A stretch of DNA of 64,000 bases from Agapanthus africanus (GCA_030015575.1 JASDDO010000001.1:134745988-134809987); one strand, 5' to 3'; shown: positions 1 through 11,451, counted from the first letter of the stretch. Translations and numbers: made by a program. The notes: generated by a model not told the origin, from the letters alone.

Positions 1-240
1 AAAATTAGGGTTTAATCCTATGTTATAGGAATTTAATTCCTTCAAAATGAACAGAACTAGGGTTTAACCCTAATTGAGAACATAATTCTCTCAAAATCAC
101 AGGAACTTAATTCCCTTAAGAAAAGAAATTAGGGTTTTACCCTATTTAAGAATATAATTCTTCAAAAGAAAACAGGAGTTTAATTCCTCTAAAGTTTGTT
201 GTTAGGGTTCAACCCTATGAAGAATTTAATTCTTAAAAGA
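1..240 (+). repeat. Array of short palindromes around a TTTAA core
   Basis: Successive inverted repeats of 13-15 bp read AGGAATTTAATTCCT, AGGGTTTAACCCT, GAGAACATAATTCTC, AAGAATATAATTCTT, AGGAGTTTAATTCCT and AAGAATTTAATTCTT. The arms differ from unit to unit, but each arm is matched by its complement on the other side of a constant A/T core. The full array in the right LTR is 22020-22475. Confidence 0.8.
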
Positions 241-275
241 TGAATAGATCTTTAAAACATGCAAAGAACCAGAGT

Positions 276-761
276 CATGTGCTACCACGTGACCCCTGCA
301 AAGATCCACAGAAAAGAACTTTGAAGCAAACACCTCACGTGTTACCACGTGACTCCTGCGAAGATCTATGAAAGAGAACTTTGAGGTAATGCCTCACGTG
401 CCCCACGTGATCTCTAAAGCACACAGAGAAAAAGACAAAAGAAACATAAAAGAGCTCTAGGGCGCCCTCACGTGTCAACACGTGACCCCTAATGAACATT
501 CTAACAGATCAAAGCGTAAACCCCCATCACGTGCCCACACGTGATGGCTTTCAGAATTAAAAGTGTTAAACACTCATCTATAGAACAAAATAAAGAGCTC
601 TAGGGCACTCTCACGTGCTACCACGTGACCCCTTGGCTGAAACTTTAACAGATAAACGCTTAAATTCCCATCACGTGATAACACATGATACCTCAAAGTA
701 TTCAAGACTTTTGACTGAATAAAATAAGGGGAATCAGGGCGCTCTCACGTGTCCGCACGTG
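276..761 (+). repeat. Eight pairs of CACGTG (G-box) motifs with 4-bp gaps
   Basis: Pairs start at 276, 336, 395, 469, 528, 612, 672 and 746. Seven have exactly four bases between the hexamers (CTAC, TTAC, TCAA, CCCA, CTAC, ATAA, TCCG) and one has three. Two hexamers carry one change (CATGTG, CACATG). Most pairs are preceded by T and followed by A, so each can also be read as a 7-bp stem with a tetraloop. CACGTG is the plant G-box bound by bZIP and bHLH factors. Confidence 0.85.
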
Positions 762-774
762 ACCCCTCTCTCCT

Positions 775-957
775 TAGTGTTTAACACTAGTCTGGAGATT
801 TTTTCCCCAGTGTTTAACACTGATTTACTTAGTGTTTAACACTAATTTGGAAAATCTTATTCCCGGTGTTCAACACTGATTATCTTTTAGTGTTTAACAC
901 TAACTTGTTAATTTTATTCCCAGTGTTCAACAATGTTGGTTTTTAGTGTTTAACACT
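775..957 (+). repeat. Seven copies of the AGTGTTTAACACT palindrome
   Basis: Copies start at 775, 809, 831, 865, 889, 922 and 945; two have C in place of T at the centre. Spacing is irregular (22-34 bp), so this is not a simple tandem array. A related AGTGTTAAACACT lies at 561-573. The right LTR repeats the arrangement at 23011-23195. Confidence 0.82.
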
Positions 958-1254
958 AGTTTTAGCCCAATTGGCTAAGTTTCCAGAGGCAAAGCCTCTC
1001 CTTCAATGAACCAACAGAGGGCCAATGTCCCAAACATGATTGGACTTAGCCCAAGCTGGCCATAAGTCCTCAATTCAAACTTAATTGGGCCAATGGGCTC
1101 ATAATGTAATAATTGATCTTAGTTTCCAAATTGGACTACAGATCACTTAATCCACCTTGGTTTAAGGGTACATCTCTTCACTCCTTTGATACTTGGCGTT
1201 GTAATTCCTCAACACCTTCAAAGAGGTGGCGGGTCCCGATGACCACACATTGAT

Positions 1255-1580
1255 ACGGACTGTGGGGTCCTTAAACTCATGGACTATGAGGTCCTTAACC
1301 TTGACCGGGATGTCTTAAAACTAACGCCGGACCGTGGGGTCCTTAAACTCATGGACTATGAGGTCCTTAACCTTGACCGAAATGTCTTAAAACTAACAAC
1401 GGACTATGACGTCCTTAACCTTGACCATGATGTCTTAAAACTAACATCGGACTGTGGAGTCCTTAAATCCACAGACTATGACGTCCTTAACCTTGACCGT
1501 AACGTCTTAAAACTAACATTGGACCGCAATGTCCTCAAACTACCTATTGACCATAATGTCACTAAACTAAACAACAGGGC
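1255..1580 (+). repeat. GGAC-N6-GTCC tandem repeat in the left LTR
   Basis: Monomers of about 22-26 bp each hold GGAC (or GAC), a 5-6 base centre and GTCC (or GTC), followed by TTAAA and a short spacer. Sets of three make a unit of about 72 bp. The array stays open in one frame because 72 is a multiple of three, giving a repetitive 119-residue frame at 1279-1638 that I do not consider a gene. The same monomers recur at 16140-16290, 18800-19497 and 23490-23815. Confidence 0.8.
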
Positions 1581-2132
1581 TCTCTTAACTGCTCTCTTGT
1601 TGGATCTAAACGATCCCGTTGAGTTGATCTTAGTCTGAAAACTAGACTAACGTATCCTTAACCAACGTTTAAGTCGATCTTAGTCTCAAATGAGGCTAAC
1701 GTATCCTTAAACACAACCCCTAAACCCAAATCTAAGAAAGATATGGATTTAGACTAGTCCACGCCCTACGGGCGACGATATAACTCAGTCTCCGTACACA
1801 ATCCACGGGCAACCAAACACAAAACAAACACACACGACACGAAGTGACCGTCTGGAGAAGGAGAAAGTTGTTACCGCAATGCGGTAGCGTAATTAACTGC
1901 AGGGGCTTGCGCCTGCAGGGAAGAGCGTCCCCACAATCAAAAACCCCTCAAGTGAGGGGGAATCTGACGAAGTCTGCTACATCGGACGCATCCGTTTAAA
2001 CCTTCGATACATGGTGTCATAAATCAACTTAGCATCTTTGGAGAGGTAGACGGATAGCACCAATTAGCATCTGCCCTGAATACCAGGCAAGAAGTCCCTG
2101 CGTCGCGCCGTCTTTCGGAGGGGAACAGATTC

Positions 2133-2150
2133 TGGCACGCCCGGTGGGAC
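2133..2150 (+). other. Primer binding site of element A
   Basis: TGGCACGCCCGGTGGGAC begins five bases after the left LTR end. Starting with TGG (complement of a tRNA CCA end) at this distance is standard for an LTR retrotransposon primer site. I cannot name the primer tRNA with confidence. Confidence 0.75.
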
Positions 2151-2280
2151 CTTTTTCTCTTTCCACTCTACACTTCATGTGTCGTGATTCGCGAACCAAT
2201 CACGGTTTGCTAATGGTTGCCCTTGGGTTTCGAAGTACTAAGACTTGGTGTTTCGTTTACCTTAGAAAGCAAAAGGATCA

Positions 2281-3864
2281 ATGGCTGGCAACTGCTCCAA
2301 CTGCAAATGCAACCGACGCTCCGCCTCATCTGGAGGTGTAGCATATGGACTGCAGGCTGCTTCCCTATTCACTATACCTGTGGAGCAAGTCACTCAAGCT
2401 GCCACCGGCCTATTCTTCGGGACCATGCTCCCGCCGGTGAACGTTAACATCCCAATGCCCGTACCGGAAGCTTCAAAGAAGTCGGTCTTTGATCGACTTG
2501 CCACTCCCACGGCCCCTCTCAACGGGTCGTCCAACTCTTCAGTCTTCACCAGACTGAACCTGAACTCTGATGGGCCCGCCAGGAAGCCCATAATACCTGA
2601 AGTGGCCATCCCAAAGAAGACAGCTTCTCCCGAAGTCATCAAGGCGGCTTCTCCTCCCAGAGGGTCGGTCTTCGCGAGACTGACTACTCCGGTCCTCGCT
2701 CCCGCTCAGAAATCTGTTTTTGACCGGATGGACGTAGCTTCTTAACAAACGTCAGTCTTCAAGAGGTTGACACCGGCAGCAGCCCTTCACCTGAATAGGG
2801 GGCAAGACGAAACCGTCGCTGAACCAATCCCAACATCCCGTCATGCCCGACGTCGCCACTGGCGCCGGATAAGGAAGACTGGGGGCAACTCCCCCTCCGG
2901 ACTAACTCCACCAGCTCCAACGGTAGAAATTGAGGCTGCTGTTCCAACCGGGAACAGCTTCAAGCTGCTAAACAGAGTACGCAGAAATTCGCCAACTGCG
3001 GTTCTCAAAAGATCCCCTCCACCTACAGAGAATGTTACAGATGCAAAGCCGGAGCAGCCCCCTCAACGGCTGTCCTCCAAGATTTATAAGGTCTGGCGAC
3101 GGGTCCAAGACTCAGTAATCGACCAAGATCATTCTCACCGGCAGAAGAGGGTGAAGGTTCAGGAAGAAAAGAACCGTCATGTCAAACAACAAAGGACGAC
3201 AACCGCTTGGGTGCCCGCTGCAACGGCTCCCTCCACGTCGACTACTCAAAAGAGAAGAAGGCTGGATAGAGTCCCCACTCCTGCAACAAATGTCAAGAAC
3301 AATAAGCCTAAACGCCCTAAGTCTGGGGGCATGATGGTGCATACGGTATACATGGCGCTGGGAAAAGAGGACAGTCGTGCATCCACGGGTCATAGATCGC
3401 TTACACGGTCAGTAACCAAAGCTCAGGAGCAACAGTAGAAGCTCCAGGAAATGATGAACGCGATGGCCGCACTCACTGTGCCGAAAGAAAGCCCCGAAGT
3501 GTCATTTGATCAACGTCAGGAGCAAGAAACTGACGCTGAATTCCTTCGTAAGATATTGGAGAAGAAGGATAAAGAGGCTGCCGAACAAGCAGCCAATATA
3601 CAACGAATGGCCCTCCTGTTACAGGACATGGTGGGAATGATGATCCAACAAGATTCTCCTGCTGAAGATCCTCCAATCGTTCTTGAAGATGACAGGGGAG
3701 AATCGTCAAATTCTCCACCCGCTCTGTCAACAGCCAAGGAGGAGACAATCTCCAAAGCTGACCTAGACGAATATATAGCTCAGCAGATACGGGTTCACCA
3801 GGCGACTGAGGCAGCTGGTCAAGTTGGCAGAACAGGGCGACCATATCCGAGCTGGTATGACTAG
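2281..3864 (+). CDS. ORF1 region upstream of gag, element A (fossil)
   Basis: This coding stretch lies between the leader (2151-2280, no feature seen) and gag. The first part contains a short motif, SVFxR[L/M], five times (2482, 2539, 2665, 2713, 2752), separated by proline- and serine-rich linkers. The middle is strongly basic, with Lys/Arg clusters around 3130-3330. The last part (3451-3864) looks like a coiled coil rich in Glu, Gln and Ala, ending just before the gag core. Extra N-terminal ORFs before gag are known in Tat-lineage elements; their function is not established. Basic composition and a coiled coil would fit a nucleic-acid-binding or assembly role, but that is inference. It is a fossil with some breaks. 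Confidence 0.6.
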
Positions 3865-3992
3865 ATCAAGTACCAGCCGGGCTATACAATACCAAAATTT
3901 CATGTCTATAAGGAGACGGGCAATCCCCACCAGCATGTTGCCCAGTTCAGGGCGGCGATGATAAGCTCCTGCTCCGCCAGTTCGTCGGTAGC

Positions 3993-6518
3993 TTGTCGGA
4001 GATGGCGTTCGAATGGTACTCTGAACTCCCGAACGATTCCATCAAGACGTTCGCCGAAATGGAGTTGCTATTCACTCAGCGATTCACGAGCGCCGGCGAA
4101 CACACCCCGATAACGGCGTTGATTAATGCTAGGGTGAAACCAGGCGAGACGTGGGTCCAGTACGCTATACGCTGGCGAAACTTATGGTTGAAATGCGAAC
4201 AACGCATTGAGGAAGCACCCGCGGTAGGCATGTTCGTGGGTACCCTGGATCCCCATGTAACTATCTCACAGTTCATGATGTTCTTCAAGCCGACCACGTT
4301 CCAGGCTTTGATCGACAAGTTGGCCCAGATGGACCAGATGGGTCACAGACCGTCTCCCCCGAAGCCAGAACCTCTGAATGACAAGGGTAAAGGGAAGGCA
4401 ACCTTCGTTGCGAACGCTCAGCAGCAACCCAATGCCCCAAAGCTGGCGGATCAACTGGAAGAAAGACGGCGGTATTATAATGAGAAAATGAAGCGCCCCT
4501 ACTCATTCCCGCGGGGTAAGACGAAGAGGCTATTCGAGATGGCAATACGCAACAGGCTTATCAACTTGCTAAACCCAAGGCGACCGCCGCGACCCAATGA
4601 GGTGAATAACCCTAATTACTGCCCTTACCATCAAACGGTAAGCCATCCGATTCAGGATTGCTTCGTCTTCAAAGGATGGATTGAAGATCAATACCTACAG
4701 GGCAAGTTTGCGCTGTCCGAGAAGTGGAAGGTGAACCCGCCACAACCTCGCATTGCCAAGAAGACGGACACACCGGGGGCAACTTGTTCTTTCATTGAAA
4801 AAGCTCCATGGGAAATCGTGCTTTCGGCAAAAACCAAGAAGATGCTGAACGATCTTAAAACATGCCCGGCGATCAGGTGGAAGAACCCGCTGGAACCCCA
4901 GATCGTTGAAGGGATGCTGAGGCCGCGCCCAACTCCGAAGATCAGTGGTGATGGCCCGAGCACTCACAACCAGCTGTCGAAATCTTCAAAGAAGAAGAAG
5001 AAGAAATCTAAGAAGCCCGTGAAGCCTGGTGACAAGCGCACGGACTTACAGAGGCAGATCGACGCGCTGGAAGAGTACAATCAAAAGGCACGGACTCCCA
5101 TCATACTCCAAGAGTTCCTCAACCACGTCTTTCAAGAGGAAGATGAGGGGGAGAGTTCGTCGGATGAATCCGAGGGATACGTGGCGAGTTGTAATATGAT
5201 CTCCCACTCGTTTACGAACGATGAAAAAACTCCTGGCACTAAGAAACTGGGGGCAAAGCCTGAACCAGAGCTTGTGTGGCCGACAGACGAAATGATCGAC
5301 GCCTTTTTAGACGAAATTCGTCTGAAAAGTAAAGCCGACCAGGAGCATGAGATAGCCGCATTAGAAAGAGCCAAACGCGGGCGATTAAATGAAAGAGTCG
5401 GAGCACTCCCGCCAGATCGAAAAGCACCCGACGTGGATAAAAACATATTCAAGACGAGGAAAAGGTTTGCCAAAGCCATGTCAATGGGAATGAAACTACC
5501 ACCCTCGGATGAAAACACGCTCAATGGGGCGGAGGGGCACCCTAATTACTGCTCATATCATCAGAAGATTTCACACCCCACTGAGGAGTGCGACGCTTTT
5601 AAGACATGGTGGCAGGGATATGTTGCTCATCGACAACATTTTAAGAGAATGAAACGCAGAACTCGTCGGGAGCAGAGAAGTACGACCGAAGGACACAAAA
5701 GAACTACCGGTAACTGTTACACGATCAACGCCGGGGGACTGCAAGTGCTCACATTCGGGAGCGACTCCGATGAGGAGATGGCTCTTAGCCCCCTCTTTAA
5801 AGAATTCGTCTTAGGGAAAGAAGAGGAACCAGAGGCCTGTGAAAACATTCAGCTGCGCAATCGCACGCTTCCGGAAAAGAATCTCGAACCCGCAACTAGA
5901 AAAGATAAGGGAAAGGAAAAGGTCGCTGAGGATATCACCTTAGATGACCAAGTTATGAAAGAGCTGACTGCCAAGGACCCGCCTAAGAAGAGTAGGGTGG
6001 ACTACAACATCCTAGCACACCTGAGGAAGCTACCCTTACAGCTCAGCATTCTCGACGCCCTCCTATTATCAAAGGAAGCGAGAAATTCATTAATCAAGGC
6101 GCTGCAAGAGCCCGAACAATTCCAAGCCTTCCTCGCCGTAGAAAGGATGAAGGATGAACTGGAAGAAGTGCACACGGCCGATATCACTTTCGGTGATGAA
6201 GACCTGCTCCTTGGGACGTGCGACCACAACCGTCCCCTATACGTCTCTGGATATTGCTACGATATAAAGATAGGCAAAATCTTGGTTGAAAATGGGTCTT
6301 CCGGTAATCTCCTCAACGTGCGGGTGTTAAATAAAATTTGCATGAGCATCCAGCACCTTGCTCAGGACAAGATCACCATCTCCGGGTTCGACTCCCAATC
6401 ATCGAGAACTCTTGGGTCTGTGATATTGACGCTACGCTTTGGGCTACTCGTCACGGACATTAAGTTTCACGTCATAGATGCCAAGACATGTTACAATGCT
6501 CTGCTCGGCCGACCTTAG
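3993..6518 (+). CDS. gag-pro: gag and protease region, element A (fossil)
   Basis: This is the longest open frame of the element (841 residues). The first 130 residues match the plant retrotransposon gag core (Retrotrans_gag): a helical block with AFEWYSELP, F..LFTQRF, and W.QYAIRWR. Two CX2HX4HX4C zinc-knuckle variants follow at 4620-4661 and 5550-5591, each preceded by a basic stretch and a P-N-Y-C lead-in. A lysine run lies near 5000. The last 100 residues resemble the aspartic protease fold: the ENGSSGNLLN segment near residue 768, ITISGFD, and the closing YNALLGRP, which is typical just before RT in Tat elements. The gag core starts slightly upstream, near 3870. Gag forms the particle shell and binds RNA; the protease would process the polyprotein. 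Confidence 0.85.
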   Translation: MSEMAFEWYSELPNDSIKTFAEMELLFTQRFTSAGEHTPITALINARVKPGETWVQYAIRWRNLWLKCEQRIEEAPAVGMFVGTLDPHVTISQFMMFFKPTTFQALIDKLAQMDQMGHRPSPPKPEPLNDKGKGKATFVANAQQQPNAPKLADQLEERRRYYNEKMKRPYSFPRGKTKRLFEMAIRNRLINLLNPRRPPRPNEVNNPNYCPYHQTVSHPIQDCFVFKGWIEDQYLQGKFALSEKWKVNPPQPRIAKKTDTPGATCSFIEKAPWEIVLSAKTKKMLNDLKTCPAIRWKNPLEPQIVEGMLRPRPTPKISGDGPSTHNQLSKSSKKKKKKSKKPVKPGDKRTDLQRQIDALEEYNQKARTPIILQEFLNHVFQEEDEGESSSDESEGYVASCNMISHSFTNDEKTPGTKKLGAKPEPELVWPTDEMIDAFLDEIRLKSKADQEHEIAALERAKRGRLNERVGALPPDRKAPDVDKNIFKTRKRFAKAMSMGMKLPPSDENTLNGAEGHPNYCSYHQKISHPTEECDAFKTWWQGYVAHRQHFKRMKRRTRREQRSTTEGHKRTTGNCYTINAGGLQVLTFGSDSDEEMALSPLFKEFVLGKEEEPEACENIQLRNRTLPEKNLEPATRKDKGKEKVAEDITLDDQVMKELTAKDPPKKSRVDYNILAHLRKLPLQLSILDALLLSKEARNSLIKALQEPEQFQAFLAVERMKDELEEVHTADITFGDEDLLLGTCDHNRPLYVSGYCYDIKIGKILVENGSSGNLLNVRVLNKICMSIQHLAQDKITISGFDSQSSRTLGSVILTLRFGLLVTDIKFHVIDAKTCYNALLGRP

Positions 6519-6921
6519 TTACACGAGTACAACATCATCCTTTCTACGCAACATCAGTGTATGAAGTATTTCAAGGATGGTCTCGAGTATACCGTAACAG
6601 GTGAACTGAACCCATTCTCCGTGAACGAAGTCCGCAAGTACGAAGATGCAAAGTACTTTTTGCCAGACTTCGAGGATACAGAGAGATGTCACAAACCGGA
6701 GAACAAATCTGCTGCCACCATTCCTGTTTTCGGGAGTGATATCGAAGAAGAAGAAGAGATAGTTTATTCTGGGCCGTCTCGACGCAACGACCCGGGACCG
6801 TCCGCCCCCATATTGATCTTCGGAAGTGACTCGGAAGATGAGGTTAATGTTGTGTTCTCCAGTCGGCCGCCAATACAAGAATTCCCTGGTGATGATCAGA
6901 GTTTGCAAATCACCATGATTC
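6519..6921 (+). other. Coding remains between protease and RT, left of the nested LTR
   Basis: The reading continues in the style of the element after the protease (LHEYNIIL, then an acidic stretch with two FGSD/E-type repeats: VFGSDIEEEEE and IFGSDSEDE). The same acidic FGSDSDEE motif occurs in the gag ORF near 5755. The last five bases, gattc (6917-6921), are the left target duplication of the solo LTR. Confidence 0.6.
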
Positions 6922-9900
6922 TGTAACGTTTTGAAAATCGTTTCGGTGGAATTTCGGAAAATCGGTAAAATAAGACGGGTTTTCTGTAAAAAGTCAAAAT
7001 ACAAATATCTTTATTATAAAAATTAAATATACATATTCTAGCTATGTAATTACTAGTATTTGGTGTTTATTGAGCCACTGGTGAAATTTCAAATTTTCTG
7101 AAAAAAATTATTTTAATATTATTTTAAGCCGTCACTAATACATTTAATTAGGGAAAATTACAAATTGGAATGGGTTGATACAAATTTTATAATTCTTGGC
7201 ACATTAAACAAAATTTTAAAATATTGTTTCTGAAACGAAATCGTTTGGCAAAACGGTTTAAAAATTATTGAAGAAAAAAAGGCTTTTTTAGTGAATTTAG
7301 TGTAAATGGATGTTTGGGGTATAGTATTTATCATTTTTCATCACCCCACACCCATACCCACACTCACACACCCCTATTTTTCCTTTCCCATGGCTGAATT
7401 CAGCAGCCCCCCCTCAATTGTCCCCACTTGTGTTGCAAAAGAAAAGAAAGAAAAGAAAAGAAAAGAAAAGAGAATGATAGAAGTAAAATGTGGACTTTTT
7501 TACCCCATTCTCTCTCCAATCACCTCACACTCTCTTCTCCTCCCCATTTGGCCGAGCCCACTGCTAATTTCAGCAGCCCCTCCCCTCTCTTTCCCTCATC
7601 TCATCTCTTCTCCAAAAATTCTCAAAAAAATTGCCAAAACTAAAAATAAAACCTCACCAAAATCAAAATACGACTCCTACCCATTTCTCATTAGCCAAAA
7701 TTGCATGGATCTAGGGAACAAAATTTCGATTTGGGAGGCTATGTGTGCTTTTGGATCTTCAAAATTATTGGGTATAAATTCCGACCCTTTTTGCTTAATT
7801 TGTTAGTTAATTTCTTAAAGCTAATTAATTAAGTGATTAATTAGGTTTTAGATGAGTTTAATTGCATGATTAAGGAATTCAAGTTAGGGTTTTGTTATGG
7901 AATTGGGTTGTGATAAATTGTGCATGGTTATGTGATGTGGATTAACATCTTAAGTATTGTAGAAAGCCAATCTAGTTGTTAATTACAAACCATTACTTAT
8001 AAAATGTCCTAATTAAGTTATTTTACTAACTAGGGTTTTTGGAAAATTATAAAATGCTTTAGGTTAAAATATAATTATGGTTTCATGTCATTATTAATAT
8101 TATATTGAGTGGTTTAATACCTTTAGTTCATGAAAATCCAAGCTAAATTGTTGTTTGTGTATTTTTGCTATAAAATTGTTAAAATTGGGTATTTTGTAAA
8201 CTAGAATTTTTGGGTCAATGGAATTTAATGAGATTAAATTATGGGAATTGTTTTTATGACTTATTTAAGATATTTAATAAGTATTATGGCTGCTAGATTT
8301 GTTTAAACGTCGAGTTTTGTACTAAAACGGGTAATTTTTGCTTGTTAGATTTTCGAAAAAATGGCTTTTAAGGTGAATTTGTGGTTTTTGTGAATTCTAA
8401 CCTATTTTATATTATAATTAGTGTTCGTGAATGCGCAAATGAGAGTGTTTGGATTTTTCTCGATGGTTTGAAGTTTGTACATCGACATCGAGGGTTGGTT
8501 TGGCTATTCTTGCCTGCGTAGGCGATAGGTTTTGACCTATGCGTGATACGCGTGCCAATTTGATTTTCGCATGCCGTTTCGATTTCGAATTTGGTTTTAA
8601 TGCGATACGGTGCGTTATGATATGTAGGTACCCCATGTGGACTTCGAGATGACAAGCAAGCGCGTGGCGACGTCGGCACCGGCGAGCGAGGACCAGGTGA
8701 GTAGATTTATATCTACGGGGAGAAGTCGGGTGGATGGCGTATAGCACCCCCGCAGTCCGTGGTGATGTATACGAATACGTATACACACATATATATTGAT
8801 TATTTATTATTGAGGTTATTGATGATAAAGATAGATTTTAGGTGTGAATGGATAGGTTTAGTGTTGCGAGACCCTAGAGTAGAGGTTGCACCACATTTAC
8901 ACACACACCCATACTTGCATACATTCTTCTTCATATGTGTTTATATGGGATTATATAGTTATGTGTTCACATGGGTATGGAACTATGTGTTCATATACTG
9001 GATTTGAGGATAGTACTTGGGATCTGAGATGAGTCGATGAGATTTGATTTGAGGCCGTGAGATCAGTGATTTGGCAGGGTTCGTATTTGAGATACGACAT
9101 GACGTTGTAGCGGGTCCTTTGACGTAGTGTTTCATACACGTGCATGCATACGTAGGTGGTATCAGTATTGTACTAGACGTAGGTCAGTACCCCGATCATG
9201 ATATTTGATAAAGAGGATACCAGATGAATAGTATGATGAATGTGATATTGACCCGTACCCAGATTTGGGATGCCGTACGACAGATTTGCGTACGAGCTAT
9301 ATATTGATGATTGATCCGCACCCTTGACTTGGGATGTCTGACTATAGATATGGTATCGGAAATGATATTATTGAGGCGGGATCACCGACTATACATATAT
9401 ATGTATGTATATGTTTCGACTCAGATGATAGGCGGTTTCCTTACCTGTAGTTCAGCTTGTTGGTTCAGCCGTATAGTTTAGTGTAGTTGTTAGATTAGAT
9501 TAGACTCCTACCTATTTCAAAAACTAGCGGATCGTGGGTATTTTTAAAAACAGGTCAAAGGATCTACGGATATTTCAAAAGACGTATCCTTTCTTAAAAC
9601 CACTGTAGCCCTTATTTTCAAAACCCCACGATTCGTGTTATTTCAAATGGCACCATTGTTTAATATTTAGTTCCCGCTCATTATGGTTGCTCGCTCCGCA
9701 TCGCATACTTACATTGTTATTTCATATTGCATTGTTGATATTATGCTGTAAGGACACCAGCACCATTACCGATGATGCGTATGTACCACGTACACTTACT
9801 TGCCGGCTCACACACATCTTCATTCGTAATTGCCATGTCACGTACACCTTAGAAAATATTATGGCTTAACTTAGCTTGATAGCTAGTAGTTTGACATGAT

Positions 9901-11451
9901 ATTAGTGTACTTACCTTATATGCCAGCTTAGATATTGCAGTTATTACTTGTCACTTCATGCATACTGTTATTCATTGTTATGCCGTATTCATGGATTCTC
10001 ATGCCTATATTCATGGTTTTACATGCTATTGATGATTTGGATTCGGATTTCCATGAGATTTTCTGGATTTGGGGGAAAACCGCAAAACTTGTATAAGCTT
10101 CTTTCCTCTCTTTTAAATAAAAAGTGTGGTTTTCCCATGATGTATGAGTCGTCCACCATGAGTTTGCTGATGGATTTCGAGACCCGATTCGAGGAGTTGG
10201 ATGAACCGTTTCGGGTACATGGTGGGCCCGGTGCTGTACCCCGGGGCGAGAAGGCCGTGTTGTTGACATTGAGCCTGGCAGGGGAGCACTACCGACCGGT
10301 GATTTTACCCGACGCGTCGGATATCCGGAGGATACCGTCGTGGTCTTGAGATTGATGGTAGGGGCCGGTCAGGACTGACGGCGCCCTAGATAGTGAGATT
10401 GATACTGAGATTTTGAGATATTGAGGTACTGAGATTTGATGATACAGGCCAGTCCGGATAGCCGGAGCCTCGGATTTTTGAGACATTGGGATTTATGTTT
10501 TGTGTCGATGCTAGACACTGTTTATGCTGATTTCATTTATGATACCTCGCTTTAAAAATAAAGTAATCTCACAAAGTTATGAAAGCAGTTTCTTCAGTAC
10601 ATGTATTCTGTTTTCATGCATTCCTACATCATCCATATGATATATTGCTATCTGAGGCACTGACACGAGCACTTGGTATACCCTAGCTATGGTTATAGGC
10701 TGCTGGTTATATTTTGAGGATATATTATGATCGTTGACCTAGGTTTGCGTTGTTCATGCGGTTTCTGTTCGTAGATGTTTTTCTACTCACGAGTTGGCAA
10801 CTCACCCCCGTTGTGCCACAGTTCCTTGCAGGTTTTGCCGTACAGGTTTCATTACGGCTTTGCTGGCACTGCTTCTTTCGGGTGACTTGCTAGTAGGTGG
10901 GTTTATTGGTATCGTACCCATCATATTACCTTGTATAATATTATTCAGTTGTATCTAGTAAATTCCATCAACCAAACATGTATTTATTTCAGAGATAAAG
11001 ACCGGTAATGTTATTCTTTCGACCTTAGAGTCGCGTGTTATATTTCTGTGGATTTCTGATGGTTTTGAGTTTCCTTTTGAGTTTTGATCCTCGCCCTTGG
11101 CGTTGTATATTATATTGCTTGTGTGGTTGTGACCGTCGATTGACGAAGAGCTAGCTCCCGCTTGGGGATGCCTTTTATTGATTTCGTATACTATTCATGT
11201 TATATCCCGTTTGGGGCCAGTATTTACAAAGGAGACTCTGCCGAAATTTTCAGGAAATGTTTGATGTTTTTAAAAAAAACGCATAATTCGGCTTATGCTA
11301 TTAAAACTACTTGATTTAAATTGGTTTTCCTTCACTCTACTACTTTTCTTGGTTTTGGATTTCTGGGTTTTCGGCTTACTTAGATTACGTACGCCTCGAG
11401 ACGTTTCGTAGTCTAAGTGTCGGTCATGTTCCATACTTTCGGGTCATGACA
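6922..11451 (+). mobile_element. Solo LTR, Tekay/Del-like gypsy family, inside element A
   Basis: It starts TGTAACG and ends GGGTCATGACA, and is flanked by a perfect 5-bp duplication, gattc, at 6917-6921 and 11452-11456. No gag or pol is present over 4530 bp, so it is a solo LTR left by recombination between two LTRs. The TGTAAC...TGACA termini and the block with CACGAGTTGGCAACTCACC (about 10785-10808) are typical of Tekay/Del-type chromovirus LTRs as I know them; the lineage is not proven without internal domains. A (GAAAA)n tract lies at 7437-7472. The short frames inside (for example 7306-7806) have no recognisable domain. It is younger than element A, which it interrupts. Confidence 0.9.

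Larger units (their letters stand above)
1..2127 (+). repeat. Left LTR of element A (right two thirds)
   Basis: This stretch is nearly collinear with 22237-24364. It ends in GGGAACA, the inverse of the TGTTCCC that opens the right LTR at 21237, and the primer site follows directly. It holds four arrays of short inverted repeats, listed separately, then a less repetitive part (960-1250 and 1640-2127) ending in a stretch with the words gcgtcgcgccgtc. No gene is present; the short open frames are by-products of the repeats. Confidence 0.93.

Noticed and set aside
1-240. Telomere-like TTTAGGG/CCCTAAA repeats
   Set aside because: The ttagggtttaaccctaa words are palindromes of the LTR array, not tandem heptamers.
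6922-11451. Complete nested element rather than a solo LTR
   Set aside because: No gag, pol, primer site or second LTR within; the two ends and target duplication fit a single LTR.
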